Positions 1 to 8,260 of a stretch of DNA of 64,000 nt are shown here, piece by piece; position 1 is the stretch's first letter, and each line of letters begins with the position of its first letter. The DNA is taken from NCBI RefSeq assembly GCF_006569205.1, contig NZ_VIGD01000010.1, positions 1 through 64,000 on the forward strand. The letters run 5' to 3'. The position numbers were made by a program, and so were the translations under genes. Origin of the DNA: Ureibacillus terrenus. GTDB taxonomy: Bacteria > Bacillota > Bacilli > Bacillales_A > Planococcaceae. The notes beneath the pieces were generated by a model. It did no database searches. It saw nothing but the letters and a program-made list of their open reading frames with translations, and was not told the DNA's origin.

Positions 1-9
1 CCAAAGATT

Positions 10-693
10 CTAGGCATCCACCCTCGCACCTAGATACACGCCCGAAGTGTGCCCAAATGCCTCCGATCCCTTTTGTATCAAGGGGCGAGAGGCATTTTGT
101 TTGCCTAGTGACTGTCGAACTCGGGTCCATGTTTCCTGCGTAATTAAATATGCTTTGTGTTCGGATAAAATGGAGAGAAGCTCTTCTTTTGTATATCGTT
201 TTTCTTCGACTTTCTTACCGGTCACCATTTCCACGACTTTACTCCAACTAGAAAAGTGATTTTTATATGTGGCGGAAATCGGCAAATCATGAGATTCCGC
301 AAAAGCATCCCATTCTTTTTGGGAATTCAAATATTGTGGGTATTTTTGGGCCACGGAAATTAAAAACTTTTTCTTAATTTCATCTGGTGTTAAACCTTCA
401 TGCACCAGCATTTGTACGGTTTTCCAATTGCCAAATAAAGAGCGATAGTTTTTTGCTTCCGGCAACTGATGTTTTCTTTCATAATCATCCCAATATTTCG
501 GGGTGTAGAAATAATCTTGATGATTTTTGGCGATCAGTAAATACACTTCTTTCTTAAATTGTTTCCAACTTTGAAAATCGCTTTTAATGGTTTCATAATC
601 AGGAAGACCATGTTCTTCAGCATACAGCTCCCAATTGTCTCTGTTTTTCAAGCATGAATAATCTTTGGCTGCGATGATTATTACGTGTTTCAT
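10..693 (-). CDS. Protein of four HNH-associated-type repeats, no catalytic domain seen
   Basis: The product is a soluble 227-residue protein without signal peptide or membrane segment. Three repeats share exact spacing: Trp, then Leu-Pro 9-10 residues later, Phe at +19 and Trp at +22 (W21/W43, W68/W90, W128/W150). A fourth begins at W189 but loses the Leu-Pro, Phe and final Trp, and the last ~30 residues look unrelated. The pattern resembles the homing-endonuclease-associated repeat (HNH_repeat), a small helical, probably DNA-binding unit; I see no HNH or LAGLIDADG nuclease motif. The start is the ATG at 693-691, 10 bases after AAAGGAG; an ATG at 702 is too close to that site. A terminator-like hairpin lies just upstream on the same strand. 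Function unknown; DNA binding is inference. Confidence 0.6.
   Translation of the reverse strand: MKHVIIIAAKDYSCLKNRDNWELYAEEHGLPDYETIKSDFQSWKQFKKEVYLLIAKNHQDYFYTPKYWDDYERKHQLPEAKNYRSLFGNWKTVQMLVHEGLTPDEIKKKFLISVAQKYPQYLNSQKEWDAFAESHDLPISATYKNHFSSWSKVVEMVTGKKVEEKRYTKEELLSILSEHKAYLITQETWTRVRQSLGKQNASRPLIQKGSEAFGHTSGVYLGARVDA
55..97. other. Compound hairpin in the 3' part of the repeat-protein gene
   Basis: Outer arms at 55-63 (AAATGCCTC) and 89-97 (GAGGCATTT) are perfectly complementary; inner arms CCCTT (68-72) and AAGGG (80-84) close a 7-base loop. A second small hairpin lies at 36-50. There is no long T-run on either side. It sits where the fourth protein repeat of the overlapping gene loses its consensus, so it may be an inserted or replaced gene end, or a weak bidirectional terminator. 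Confidence 0.5.
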
Positions 694-732
694 TCCATTC
701 ATACTCCTTTTTCTATTTCGTCTCTTTTTTAT

Positions 733-771
733 AAAAAAAACCCCAAATAAAGCGGATCGCTTTACTTGGGG
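733..771 (-). terminator. Rho-independent terminator facing leftward
   Basis: Arms 741-754 and 758-771 (CCCCAA.TAAAGCG paired with CGCTTTA..TGGGG) with a 3-base loop are followed on the minus strand by eight Ts (740-733). No minus-strand gene lies upstream, since ald at 901 points the other way. It is therefore either a relic of a lost gene or an attenuator in the leader of the repeat-protein gene. Confidence 0.75.
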
Positions 772-900
772 CATCCGGGGGGTATGATGGATTTTCTTCG
801 GGGCGATTTTTATCGTTTTAATTTTAATTTCACAATTGTTAGAATAGGGATAAAAGCAATTCTTCTTTTTGAATATTCTAGCAAAGGATGGGAGATTTCT

Positions 901-2022
901 GTGAAAATTGGAATACCAAAAGAAATAAAAAACAATGAAAATCGGGTAGCCATGACACCTGCAGGGGTGGTTACTTTAACAAGCGCAGGACATGAAGTGT
1001 ACATTGAAACGGGAGCGGGACTTGGATCTTCATTTACCGACGAGGATTATATTGCAGCGGGTGCAAAAATTGTACAATCTGCGGAAGAAGCGTGGTCCCA
1101 GGAGCTCATCTTAAAAGTAAAGGAGCCCATAAAAAGCGAGTATCAGTATTTTTATGAGGGGCAAATCCTGTTTACTTATCTGCATTTGGCCCCTGAATTC
1201 GAATTGACGCAGGCGCTTTTGGACAAAAAAGTGACCGGAATTGCTTATGAAACAGTCCAATTGCCGAACGGTTCATTGCCATTGCTGACGCCGATGAGCG
1301 AAGTGGCGGGAAAAATGAGCGTGCAAATCGGGGCCCATTTTTTAGAAAAGCTGAACGGAGGCAACGGAATTTTATTGGGCGGCGTATCCGGTGTTCCAAG
1401 GGGAAAAGTGACCATCATCGGCGGTGGAGTGGCCGGAACCAGCGCCGCACGGGTTGCAATCGGAATGGGGGCGGATGTGACAATCATTGATGTCAATCCG
1501 GACCGTTTGCGTCAATTGGAGGATATTTTCGGCTCCTCCATTCAAACCTTGATGTCGAATCCATATAATATCGCCGAATCTGTGAAACATTCGGATCTGG
1601 TCATCAGTTCGGTGCTGATTCCGGGTGCAAGGGCTCCAAAATTGGTGACGGAAGAGATGGTAAAACAGATGAAGCCGGGCTCCGTCATTGTGGATATTGC
1701 CATCGATCAGGGGGGAAGCACCGAAATTACCGCAAACAATCCGACATCCCATGATAAGCCGATTTTTGAAAAACATGGAGTTCTGCATTATGCGGTGCCG
1801 AATATCCCGGGCGCTGTGCCGAGAACATCGACCATTGCGTTGACGAACGTGACAGTTCCATATGCGCTGCAGATAGCCAATAAGGGATTCAAAAAGGCTT
1901 GTTTAGAAAATGAGGCTTTGAAAAAAGGGCTCAATACGCTAAATGGACATGTTGTCTACAAAGCCGTCGCGGATTCCCAACAACGGGAATATGTTGCCGT
2001 TGATACTTTGCTGCTTCCATGA
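901..2022 (+). CDS. ald: Alanine dehydrogenase
   Basis: Catalyses NAD-dependent oxidative deamination of L-alanine to pyruvate and ammonium; cytosolic, used for growth on alanine and during sporulation in Bacillus. The 373-residue length matches the family (B. subtilis about 378). The N-terminus [17 protein letters not shown] is the family signature; the substrate Lys lies in KVKEP and the catalytic His in YLHLAPE. The Rossmann [10 protein letters not shown] motif comes near residue 175. The start is GTG 901, because homology begins there and GGGAG stands 7 bases upstream; the frame is open to 766 but those residues are unrelated. It is monocistronic, with its own strong terminator. Confidence 0.96.
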   Translation: MKIGIPKEIKNNENRVAMTPAGVVTLTSAGHEVYIETGAGLGSSFTDEDYIAAGAKIVQSAEEAWSQELILKVKEPIKSEYQYFYEGQILFTYLHLAPEFELTQALLDKKVTGIAYETVQLPNGSLPLLTPMSEVAGKMSVQIGAHFLEKLNGGNGILLGGVSGVPRGKVTIIGGGVAGTSAARVAIGMGADVTIIDVNPDRLRQLEDIFGSSIQTLMSNPYNIAESVKHSDLVISSVLIPGARAPKLVTEEMVKQMKPGSVIVDIAIDQGGSTEITANNPTSHDKPIFEKHGVLHYAVPNIPGAVPRTSTIALTNVTVPYALQIANKGFKKACLENEALKKGLNTLNGHVVYKAVADSQQREYVAVDTLLLP

Positions 2023-2030
2023 GAATATCT

Positions 2031-2066
2031 ACTACTTGGAAAATTGGTTTCCAAGTAGTTTTTTTA
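2031..2066 (+). terminator. Terminator of ald
   Basis: A 12-bp perfect stem (2031-2042 with 2048-2059), a loop of five bases and a run of eight Ts follow 8 bases after the ald stop codon. Confidence 0.92.
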
Positions 2067-2173
2067 TTTTGTTTATTTTTTGTAATATTTTTAAAATTCG
2101 ATTAATAGAATGAAAATTAGAGATTTTTATACTTAAAAACAACAAATTAATAGAAAGGTGTTTAAGGGGGAGC

Positions 2174-2303
2174 ATGATGAAAAAGTACCAGCGCATTTTA
2201 TTCACTGTATTTGCAGCGATGATCTTGCTTCTTTTAACAGCATGCGGAGACGGGGAAAAAGATACGTCTGCGAATACGGAGGAAACGGGAGACGGCGTCA
2301 TCC
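2174..2303 (+). pseudogene. livK: 5' fragment of livK (branched-chain amino acid binding lipoprotein)
   Basis: A good ribosome site (AAGGGGGAGC) precedes a lipoprotein signal peptide: basic N-terminus, hydrophobic core and lipobox LLTAC, then an acidic linker rich in Gly, Glu and Thr. That is how extracellular solute-binding proteins of the Liv/HAAT family begin. After about 40 residues the binding domain is missing and the sequence passes in another reading frame into livM. The junction lies at about 2300-2335. The rest of livK, all of livH and the first half of livM are absent, which one internal deletion would explain. The remaining frame stops at 2356. Confidence 0.75.
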
Positions 2304-2900
2304 ATGCAGCAATTAGGAAGAGAGTTGTTGAATCTGGCAAAAGGATTGGGAATTGAACCGGGTGATTTCGGATTAAGAAATAACCAATTTGTTTATTTAT
2401 CCCTTGCGGCGATGTTGACGCTTATCGTGCTGATTATTTTATGGTTTGTGATTCGTCAGCAAAACTCAAGAATCGGACGGGCTTTCTCTTCGATCCGGAT
2501 GGATGAAAAAGCTGCGGAATCCATGGGAATCAATCTTACTTATTATAAAGTGCTGGCATTTGCCTAGGGAGCTTTCATAGCCGGTCTTGCCGGGGCGCTA
2601 TATGCGCATACCGTCGGCTATATTTCCCCCTCTGATTTTTCGTACCACCGGGCAGTGGAAATTTTAATCTTTACCGTTTTTGGAGGGAGCGAAGTGGTCA
2701 TCGGTTCCGTCTTTGGGGCAACCATTCTGACTTTACTTCCTGAGGCTCTGCGCTTCCTAAGCGATTATCGTTATATTTTCTACGGCATAATGCTGGTCAT
2801 TTTAATGGCGGTCCGCCCTCAAGGGATTTTAGACCTTCAGTTGTATTATCGAATGAAAGGAAAAAACGCATCAGAAGGGGGAGCGGCGAATGGTCCTTGA
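2304..2900 (+). pseudogene. livM: 3' fragment of livM permease with an in-frame stop
   Basis: Frame 2304-2900 encodes the C-terminal half of a LivM-type permease: a hydrophobic segment, the EAA-like loop RIGRAFSSIRMDEKAAESMG, further membrane segments, and a typical end MAVRPQGILD. A TAG codon at 2565-2567 interrupts it in the middle of AFA-stop-GAFIAGLAGALYAH; the frame is otherwise continuous through the stop, so this is one nonsense codon and not a frameshift. The N-terminal half is missing. The fragment still overlaps the livG start by 11 bases, the coupling expected in an intact operon, so the decay looks recent. Confidence 0.85.
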
Positions 2901-3663
2901 AGTAAGGAATATTACGAAAAGATACGGAGGAATCACGGCCCTCAAAGATATATCCTTTTCCATTCGGCAGGGCGAGGTATACGGATTGATCGGACCGAAT
3001 GGAGCCGGAAAAACGACAATGTTCAATTGCATTACCAATTTTGTTGAACCGACCAGCGGAGAAGTATATTTCAAAGGAGAAAACATTACCGGCTTAAAAC
3101 CATATAAAATCACCGAAAGAGGGATTTGCAGGACATATCAGAATATTCGCCTGTTCCCGCAAATGACGGTTTTGCAGAATGTAATGGTCGGAGGGCATTC
3201 GAGGCTTTCATCCGGAGTGTTCAAGAGAGTTTTCCGGATGAAATCGCAAAAACATGAGGAGAAACGCCTAATGGAAAGAGCGAAAGAATTGTTGGAGCTG
3301 GTTGGATTGGGGCAGATGGAAAAACTGTTTGCCGAAAATTTGTCCTATGGCCAGCAAAGAAGATTGGAAATTGCGAGGGCATTAGCGGCCAGTCCCACGC
3401 TTTTGCTGCTTGATGAACCGGCAGCAGGCATGAATGAAACCGAGACGGAAAACTTGTATGAATTGATCAAAAAGATCCAATCGATGGGCGTTACAATTCT
3501 AATCATCGAGTATGATATGTCCCTTGTGATGAGGTTGTGCGACCGGATTGCGGTATTGAACTTTGGGGAGAAGCTGGCCGAAGGAACGCCGGAAGAAATT
3601 CAAAACGATCCGGCAGTGATTGAGGCCTACCTCGGCAAAGAGGAGGAAGAGACGATTGCTTAA
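2890..3663 (+). CDS. livG: LivG-type ABC transporter ATPase (H-loop residue altered)
   Basis: One of two ATPases of branched-chain amino acid ABC importers. The 257 residues carry Walker A GPNGAGKT (35-42), signature LSYGQQ (151-156) and Walker B LLLLDEP (171-177). The switch (H-loop) histidine, normally IEHD in LivG, reads IEYD here: Tyr208, codon TAT where a single C-to-T change from CAT would do it. That residue is needed for ATP hydrolysis in this family, so the protein may be inactive; inference. The gene overlaps the end of the livM fragment and the start of livF. With permease and binding protein destroyed, it has no visible partner at this locus. Confidence 0.9.
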   Translation: MVLEVRNITKRYGGITALKDISFSIRQGEVYGLIGPNGAGKTTMFNCITNFVEPTSGEVYFKGENITGLKPYKITERGICRTYQNIRLFPQMTVLQNVMVGGHSRLSSGVFKRVFRMKSQKHEEKRLMERAKELLELVGLGQMEKLFAENLSYGQQRRLEIARALAASPTLLLLDEPAAGMNETETENLYELIKKIQSMGVTILIIEYDMSLVMRLCDRIAVLNFGEKLAEGTPEEIQNDPAVIEAYLGKEEEETIA

Positions 3664-4372
3664 GTTGACAAACATCGAAACATATTATGGACAAATCCAG
3701 GCATTAAAAGGGATTCATTTGCAAGTGGAAAAAGGGCAGATCGTGGCGCTTCTCGGAGCCAATGGGGCCGGAAAATCGACGACGATGCGGACGATTGCAG
3801 GATTAGTAAAACCGAAACAAGGAACCGTTGAATTTTTGGGGGAAGATGTGACAGGATTGCGTCCGCATCAACTATTAAGGAAAGGGATTTCCCTTGTTCC
3901 GGAAGGTCGCGCGATTCTTGCGGGCATGACGGTTCTGGAAAATCTCGAAATGGGGGCATATCACCGAAAGGACAGCAGAGTGAAAAATGATATCCAAAAT
4001 GTGATGAGGCGCTTTCCGATATTGGAGGAACGCCAAAATCAATTGGCCGGAACCCTTTCGGGAGGACAGCAACAAATGCTTGCGATTGCCCGTGCGTTGC
4101 TTTCAAAACCAAAGCTGCTATTGCTGGATGAACCGTCTATGGGCCTGGCGCCGATCATCGTTGCCGAAATCTATAAAATCATCAAGGACATCAAAGAAGA
4201 AGGAACGACCGTGCTGCTGGTGGAACAAAACGCAAAACAAGCTTTGAAAATTGCGGATTATGGTTATGTCATGGAAACCGGAAAGATTATTGCGGAGGGA
4301 ACGGCGGAAGAATTATTGAAAGATGAACGGATTGTCGAAGCGTATCTGGGGAAAAAATCTGCCGCAGTTTAA
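3656..4372 (+). CDS. livF: LivF-type ABC transporter ATPase
   Basis: Second ATPase of a Liv/HAAT importer, 238 residues. Walker A GANGAGKS (34-41), signature LSGGQQQ, Walker B LLLLDEPSMGL and the Gln-containing switch VEQNA, which is normal for LivF, are all intact. The start is TTG 3656, nine bases after AGGAGG (3641-3646) and overlapping the livG stop; the frame upstream is shadowed by livG. It is the only gene of this operon without an obvious defect. Either it is not yet mutated or it serves other permeases. Confidence 0.9.
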   Translation: MLKLTNIETYYGQIQALKGIHLQVEKGQIVALLGANGAGKSTTMRTIAGLVKPKQGTVEFLGEDVTGLRPHQLLRKGISLVPEGRAILAGMTVLENLEMGAYHRKDSRVKNDIQNVMRRFPILEERQNQLAGTLSGGQQQMLAIARALLSKPKLLLLDEPSMGLAPIIVAEIYKIIKDIKEEGTTVLLVEQNAKQALKIADYGYVMETGKIIAEGTAEELLKDERIVEAYLGKKSAAV

Positions 4373-4375
4373 TGC

Positions 4376-4410
4376 AAAAGAGCTTCCTGCCTGGGAAGCT
4401 CTTTTAATTT
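4376..4410. terminator. Bidirectional terminator between livF and the M24 peptidase
   Basis: A 12-bp stem (4376-4387 with 4394-4405) with a 6-base loop is flanked by As on the left and Ts on the right, so it can stop both convergent transcripts. It overlaps the last bases before the peptidase stop codon. Confidence 0.85.
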
Positions 4411-5503
4411 AGCGGACGATGATCAGTTCTTTTGGATATTTTGTCAATACTTCAACCCCATCTTCTGTTACAACAACGTCGTCTTCTATGCGGACGCCAG
4501 CTGTATCCGCTTTATAAATGCCGGGCTCGATCGTAAACACCATCCCCGGTTTGAGCGGCAATTCATTCGTTCCTGCAACGGATGGAAATTCATGAACCGA
4601 AATGCCGAGTCCGTGGCCTAAACGATGGGTGTAGTATTCGCCGTATCCGGCTTCCGTAATTATGTCCCGGGAAATTTTATCTAAATCCATGCAGCGGACG
4701 CCGGGCTTTACGGCTTTGATGGTTTCTTCGTTTGAACGTTTTACAGTTTCGTATATTTTCCGTTGTTCTTCTGTAATCTCTCCAAAAGCGACCGTGCGCG
4801 TAATATCGGAACAGTATCCTTCATAAACCACTCCTAAATCAAACAGCACAAAATCGCCTTTTTGAATTTTCCGGTTTCCGGGAGTGCCATGGGGTGAAGC
4901 CGCTTTCGGACCTGATAATACCGTCGTTTCAAATGACATGGAGCAGCCTTTCTCTTTGATGGCATTTTCGATGATGTGCACGATTTCCAGTTCCGTAATG
5001 CCTTTTTTTACCGCGTTGACACCGACTTCGATGGCAAAATCGGCAAGTTCGGCCGCTTTTTTCAATTTTTCAATTTCAACCTCATCTTTAATTACTCGAA
5101 GCCGATTGATTTGTTCATCAATTGAAACAAACCGGACATGGGGAAAACGGGATTGAAGGGCCTCATATCTCTCGACGGTTAAATGTCCTTTTTCGATGGC
5201 GAATGCCGAAATTTCTTTTGCGCGGGATTGAATTTCATTTGCTAATAGTTCCCAAGGCTGATCCGTGTCGCTATGGCCAATCACATCAAATGGCCAACCG
5301 GAGGCCTTTGCATCCGAAACTTCCATTTTCGGACAAATCATGAAAGGGTCGATATCTTGGAAAATGACCAATCCCAATAACCTTTCATGCGGATTGCTCC
5401 GAAAGCCCGAAAAATAAAAGATATTGTCCGGGGTTGTTACAAAAGCAAGATCAATGCGGTTTTCCTTTAAATAAGATTGGATTTTTTTGATACGTTTGTC
5501 CAT
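4409..5503 (-). CDS. M24B metallopeptidase (Xaa-Pro dipeptidase/aminopeptidase type)
   Basis: Predicted cytosolic peptidase that cleaves X-Pro bonds; 364 residues. An N-terminal creatinase-like domain (about 1-135) is followed by a pita-bread catalytic domain. The five metal ligands are visible: Asp222 (LFDLG), Asp233 (CSDITR), His297 (RLGHGLG), Glu326 (IEPGIY) and Glu340 (RIEDD). The start is ATG 5503, seven bases after GGAGG; the 21 residues upstream are not conserved-looking. It is closest in type to B. subtilis YkvY/PapA-like proteins; I cannot separate dipeptidase from aminopeptidase by sequence alone. Divergent from ytkL. Confidence 0.88.
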   Translation of the reverse strand: MDKRIKKIQSYLKENRIDLAFVTTPDNIFYFSGFRSNPHERLLGLVIFQDIDPFMICPKMEVSDAKASGWPFDVIGHSDTDQPWELLANEIQSRAKEISAFAIEKGHLTVERYEALQSRFPHVRFVSIDEQINRLRVIKDEVEIEKLKKAAELADFAIEVGVNAVKKGITELEIVHIIENAIKEKGCSMSFETTVLSGPKAASPHGTPGNRKIQKGDFVLFDLGVVYEGYCSDITRTVAFGEITEEQRKIYETVKRSNEETIKAVKPGVRCMDLDKISRDIITEAGYGEYYTHRLGHGLGISVHEFPSVAGTNELPLKPGMVFTIEPGIYKADTAGVRIEDDVVVTEDGVEVLTKYPKELIIVR

Positions 5504-5638
5504 GAAATTTCCTCCAATGTTGGATTTTCCGGCATCATTTGAAATCATACAGTAATAGTATAGCAAAAAGAAGGAAAATTTAAGGATTTGTAGAAATATT
5601 CAAGTGGATTTTAATTATATAAAGGGGGAATTAATAGA

Positions 5639-6319
5639 ATGGAAATCTCTTACCATGGACATGCCGTCGTGAAAATTAAAACAAATGGTACAACAATTTT
5701 AATTGACCCTTTCATTACGGGAAACCCATTAACTGATTTAAAAGCGGAAGAAGAAAAACCGGATGTCATTTTGTTGACTCATGGACATAACGACCATGTG
5801 GGAGACACGATTGCCCTTGCAAAAGCAAATAATTCACAAGTAGTGGCATTGAATGAATTGGCCGTTTATTTGCAAAAACAGGGGGTAAACGCGCATCCGA
5901 TGGGCGTTGGCGGCGCGTACCAGTTCCCGTTCGGTAAAGTGAAATATACCCTCGCTTTCCACGGTTCCACATATGAAACCGAAACGGAAGTCGTGAATGC
6001 AGGAAATCCTGGAGGCATTTTATTCTTTGCGGAAGGGCTGACAATTTACCACGCCGGCGATACTGCGCTGTTTGGCGATATGAAATTGATTGGCGACCGC
6101 AATAATATTGATGTCGCTTTCTTGCCTATCGGCGATAATTTCACGATGGGGCCTGAAGATGCGGCATATGCGGTCGAATTATTGAGACCGAAAACGGTTG
6201 TGCCGATTCACTACAATACTTTCCCATTAATCAAGCAAGATCCTAACGAGTTTGCAAAATTAGTGAAAAATAGCAAAGTGCAAATATTAGAGCCGGGCCA
6301 AAAAGTCGAATTGCCTTAA
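5639..6319 (+). CDS. ytkL: UPF0173 metal-dependent hydrolase YtkL
   Basis: Metallo-beta-lactamase-fold hydrolase of 226 residues, cytosolic, substrate unknown. The N-terminal GHAVVKI strand leads to the metal-binding HGHNDHVGD at about residues 48-56. A second His (AFHGS), Asp ([10 protein letters not shown]) and the last His (PIHYNTFP) complete the site. The length equals that of the family. ATG 5639 follows an AAAGGGGG ribosome site. Position next to ytoI is as in B. subtilis. Confidence 0.92.
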   Translation: MEISYHGHAVVKIKTNGTTILIDPFITGNPLTDLKAEEEKPDVILLTHGHNDHVGDTIALAKANNSQVVALNELAVYLQKQGVNAHPMGVGGAYQFPFGKVKYTLAFHGSTYETETEVVNAGNPGGILFFAEGLTIYHAGDTALFGDMKLIGDRNNIDVAFLPIGDNFTMGPEDAAYAVELLRPKTVVPIHYNTFPLIKQDPNEFAKLVKNSKVQILEPGQKVELP

Positions 6320-6361
6320 TTCGTTATATGTGAAACAGGCTCATCAAAAAGATTAAAATTG

Positions 6362-6425
6362 GAAAGCGGGTTATGGAAGAAGGCATTTCATTGAAAAATA
6401 CCATGCCCGCTTTCTTATTTTTTTC
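6362..6425 (+). terminator. Terminator of ytkL
   Basis: Long stem pairing GAAAGCGGG with CCCGCTTTC (6362-6370 and about 6406-6414), extended by TATGG/CCAT pairing around an A-rich loop, followed by TTATTTTTTT. Confidence 0.8.
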
Positions 6426-6469
6426 AATACATACTTGAAATGTGTTACACTATTGGAGGAGAAAGTACG

Positions 6470-6505
6470 ATGAAAATAGGTGATATCGATGTCAACGAAA
6501 CATGA
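6470..6505 (+). other. Possible 11-codon leader ORF overlapping the ytoI start
   Basis: GGAGGAG sits 9 bases before an ATG at 6470 that opens MKIGDIDVNET and stops at 6503-6505, out of frame with and overlapping the ytoI start (6489). The stronger ribosome site belongs to this mini-ORF rather than to ytoI. It could couple translation or simply be chance. Confidence 0.3.
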
Positions 6506-7796
6506 GAAGATCTTGCAATATATCGAGTCACTACCTATTGGCGAAAAAATATCGGTCCGGCAAATCGCGAAAGAAATGCAGGTAAGCGAAGGGACGGCTT
6601 ACCGTGCCATCAAAGAAGCCGAAAATCGCAGTCTGGTAAGTTCCATTGAACGGGTGGGAACGATTCGGATTGAAAAGAAAAAGAAGGAAAATATTGAGCG
6701 GCTGACTTTTGCGGAAATCGTCAATATCGTAGATGGGCAAGTGCTCGGTGGAAAAGCGGGGTTACATAAAACTTTAAATAAATTTGTCATCGGCGCGATG
6801 CAGCTGGAAGATATGATGCGCTATACGGATCCGGGAAGCCTCCTCATTGTCGGCAACCGTTTTAAAGCGCACACCAACGCTTTAAAAGCGGGCGCGGCCG
6901 TATTGATTACGGGCGGTTTTGATACAACGGAAGAAAATAAAAAGCTTGCGGATGAATTGGAGCTTCCGATTATTTCATCCAGCTATGATACATTTACCGT
7001 TGCGACGATGATTAACCGTGCCATCTATGACCAGCTAATTAAAAAAGATATTTTATTGATTGAAGATATTTATGTACCTTTGGAGGAGACGGCAAAACTT
7101 AGAAGCGGGCAGACGGTGGCAGATTTCCACGCTTTAAATGCGCACACAAACCACGGCGCTTTCCCGGTTGTTTCAAAGAACAATAAATTGGTCGGAATCG
7201 TGACGGCAAAAGACGTGATCGGGAAAGACGAAAAAGAGCTGATTGATAAAGTCATGACAAAACACCCGATTTCCGTTTCAATGAAGACAAGCGTCGCTTC
7301 GGCAGGGCACCGGATGGTTTGGGAAGGGATTGATCTGCTTCCTGTCGTCAATGATGACGGCTACTTGCAGGGGGTCATCAGCCGCCAGGACGTATTAAAG
7401 GCGCTGCAGACATCCCAGCATCAGCCTCAACATGGCGAAACGATTGATGACATTGTGAAAAGTGAAATGAAAGTGCTCGGCACCGAAGATGTCGTAGTCG
7501 AATTTACGGTGACGCCGCAAATGACAAACCAATATGGGGCAGTTTCTTACGGCGCTTTCACCACTCTGCTTACGGAGGTCGGGTTAATTGCATTAAAAAG
7601 AAGGAAACGTGGAGATGCCGTACTGGAGAATATTTCAACCTATTATATCAAGCCAATCCAAATGGACAGCGTGCTGAAAGTGGTGCCGCATATCCTGGAT
7701 ATGAGTAGAAAATTCGTGAAAATGGATTTTGATGTATTTCTCGAAGACATGCTTGTCGGAAAAGCGATGGCCACCTTCCAGCTGCTTGACCGGTAA
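6489..7796 (+). CDS. ytoI: YtoI: HTH, DRTGG, paired CBS and hotdog domains
   Basis: A cytosolic 435-residue protein of unknown role in all Bacillales. Order of domains: winged-helix region (1-70, VSEGTAYRAIKEAE), DRTGG domain (about 70-185), two CBS domains (about 195-310, FPVVSKNNKLVGIVTAKDV and LPVVNDDGYLQGVISRQDV), then a C-terminal MaoC/thioesterase-like hotdog domain (about 320-435). The combination suggests a nucleotide-sensing regulator with an acyl-binding module; that is inference. I use ATG 6489, because MSTKHEKI matches the start of B. subtilis YtoI and AGGTGA stands six bases upstream; GTG 6480 is a weaker alternative. Confidence 0.93.
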   Translation: MSTKHEKILQYIESLPIGEKISVRQIAKEMQVSEGTAYRAIKEAENRSLVSSIERVGTIRIEKKKKENIERLTFAEIVNIVDGQVLGGKAGLHKTLNKFVIGAMQLEDMMRYTDPGSLLIVGNRFKAHTNALKAGAAVLITGGFDTTEENKKLADELELPIISSSYDTFTVATMINRAIYDQLIKKDILLIEDIYVPLEETAKLRSGQTVADFHALNAHTNHGAFPVVSKNNKLVGIVTAKDVIGKDEKELIDKVMTKHPISVSMKTSVASAGHRMVWEGIDLLPVVNDDGYLQGVISRQDVLKALQTSQHQPQHGETIDDIVKSEMKVLGTEDVVVEFTVTPQMTNQYGAVSYGAFTTLLTEVGLIALKRRKRGDAVLENISTYYIKPIQMDSVLKVVPHILDMSRKFVKMDFDVFLEDMLVGKAMATFQLLDR

Positions 7797-7800
7797 TGCA

Positions 7801-7833
7801 AAAAAGTTGTCCAAAGAGAATGGACAACTTTTT
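7801..7833. terminator. Bidirectional terminator between ytoI and ytpI
   Basis: A 12-bp stem (7801-7812 with 7822-7833) with arms AAAAAGTTGTCC and GGACAACTTTTT; A- and T-runs serve both convergent genes. Confidence 0.9.
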
Positions 7834-7849
7834 CAAAGCGCATTTCTTA

Positions 7850-8161
7850 CTATTGCTGTTTATTTAATTCATATTCTTCCTGAACAAATTTTCCTTCATG
7901 TTTTGCCCTTTTGAAGCTATAGTAGGATTCTACGAGTCCCACAATTACAAAAACCGCGCCCACAATATAGCCTAATAATGTATCTTGGACAACGAATGTG
8001 TTTAAGCCGAAAAATACAACAAAGAGGCCCAATGCAACTCCGGCTTTTGCTTTATACCATTTTTTCTGGATTGGCAAAGTGGATCGAAATTGTTTTGTTT
8101 TAAAGTAAAAATAGGCGGCAAATGAAGCGATAATAAGTGTAACAAAAATTGCATTTAGCAT
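7850..8161 (-). CDS. ytpI: YtpI-family membrane protein
   Basis: A 103-residue integral membrane protein with three hydrophobic segments (about 1-19, 40-58 and 63-82) and a charged C-terminal tail. Function unknown. AGGAGG lies eight bases before the ATG. Length and position between ytoI and nrnA are as in B. subtilis YtpI. Confidence 0.85.
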   Translation of the reverse strand: MLNAIFVTLIIASFAAYFYFKTKQFRSTLPIQKKWYKAKAGVALGLFVVFFGLNTFVVQDTLLGYIVGAVFVIVGLVESYYSFKRAKHEGKFVQEEYELNKQQ

Positions 8162-8260
8162 TTTCAGAACCTCCTAAACAAACTAAAATTATTGTAACGA
8201 TTTTTTTGTAAAAATGCTAATATACTAAAAAAATTTTTTGCGTATGTGGAGGGTAATCAT

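Noticed and set aside
17..27. GGTGGATGCCT on the minus strand resembling the start of 23S rRNA
   Set aside because: The match is limited to about a dozen bases and the following sequence does not continue as rRNA.
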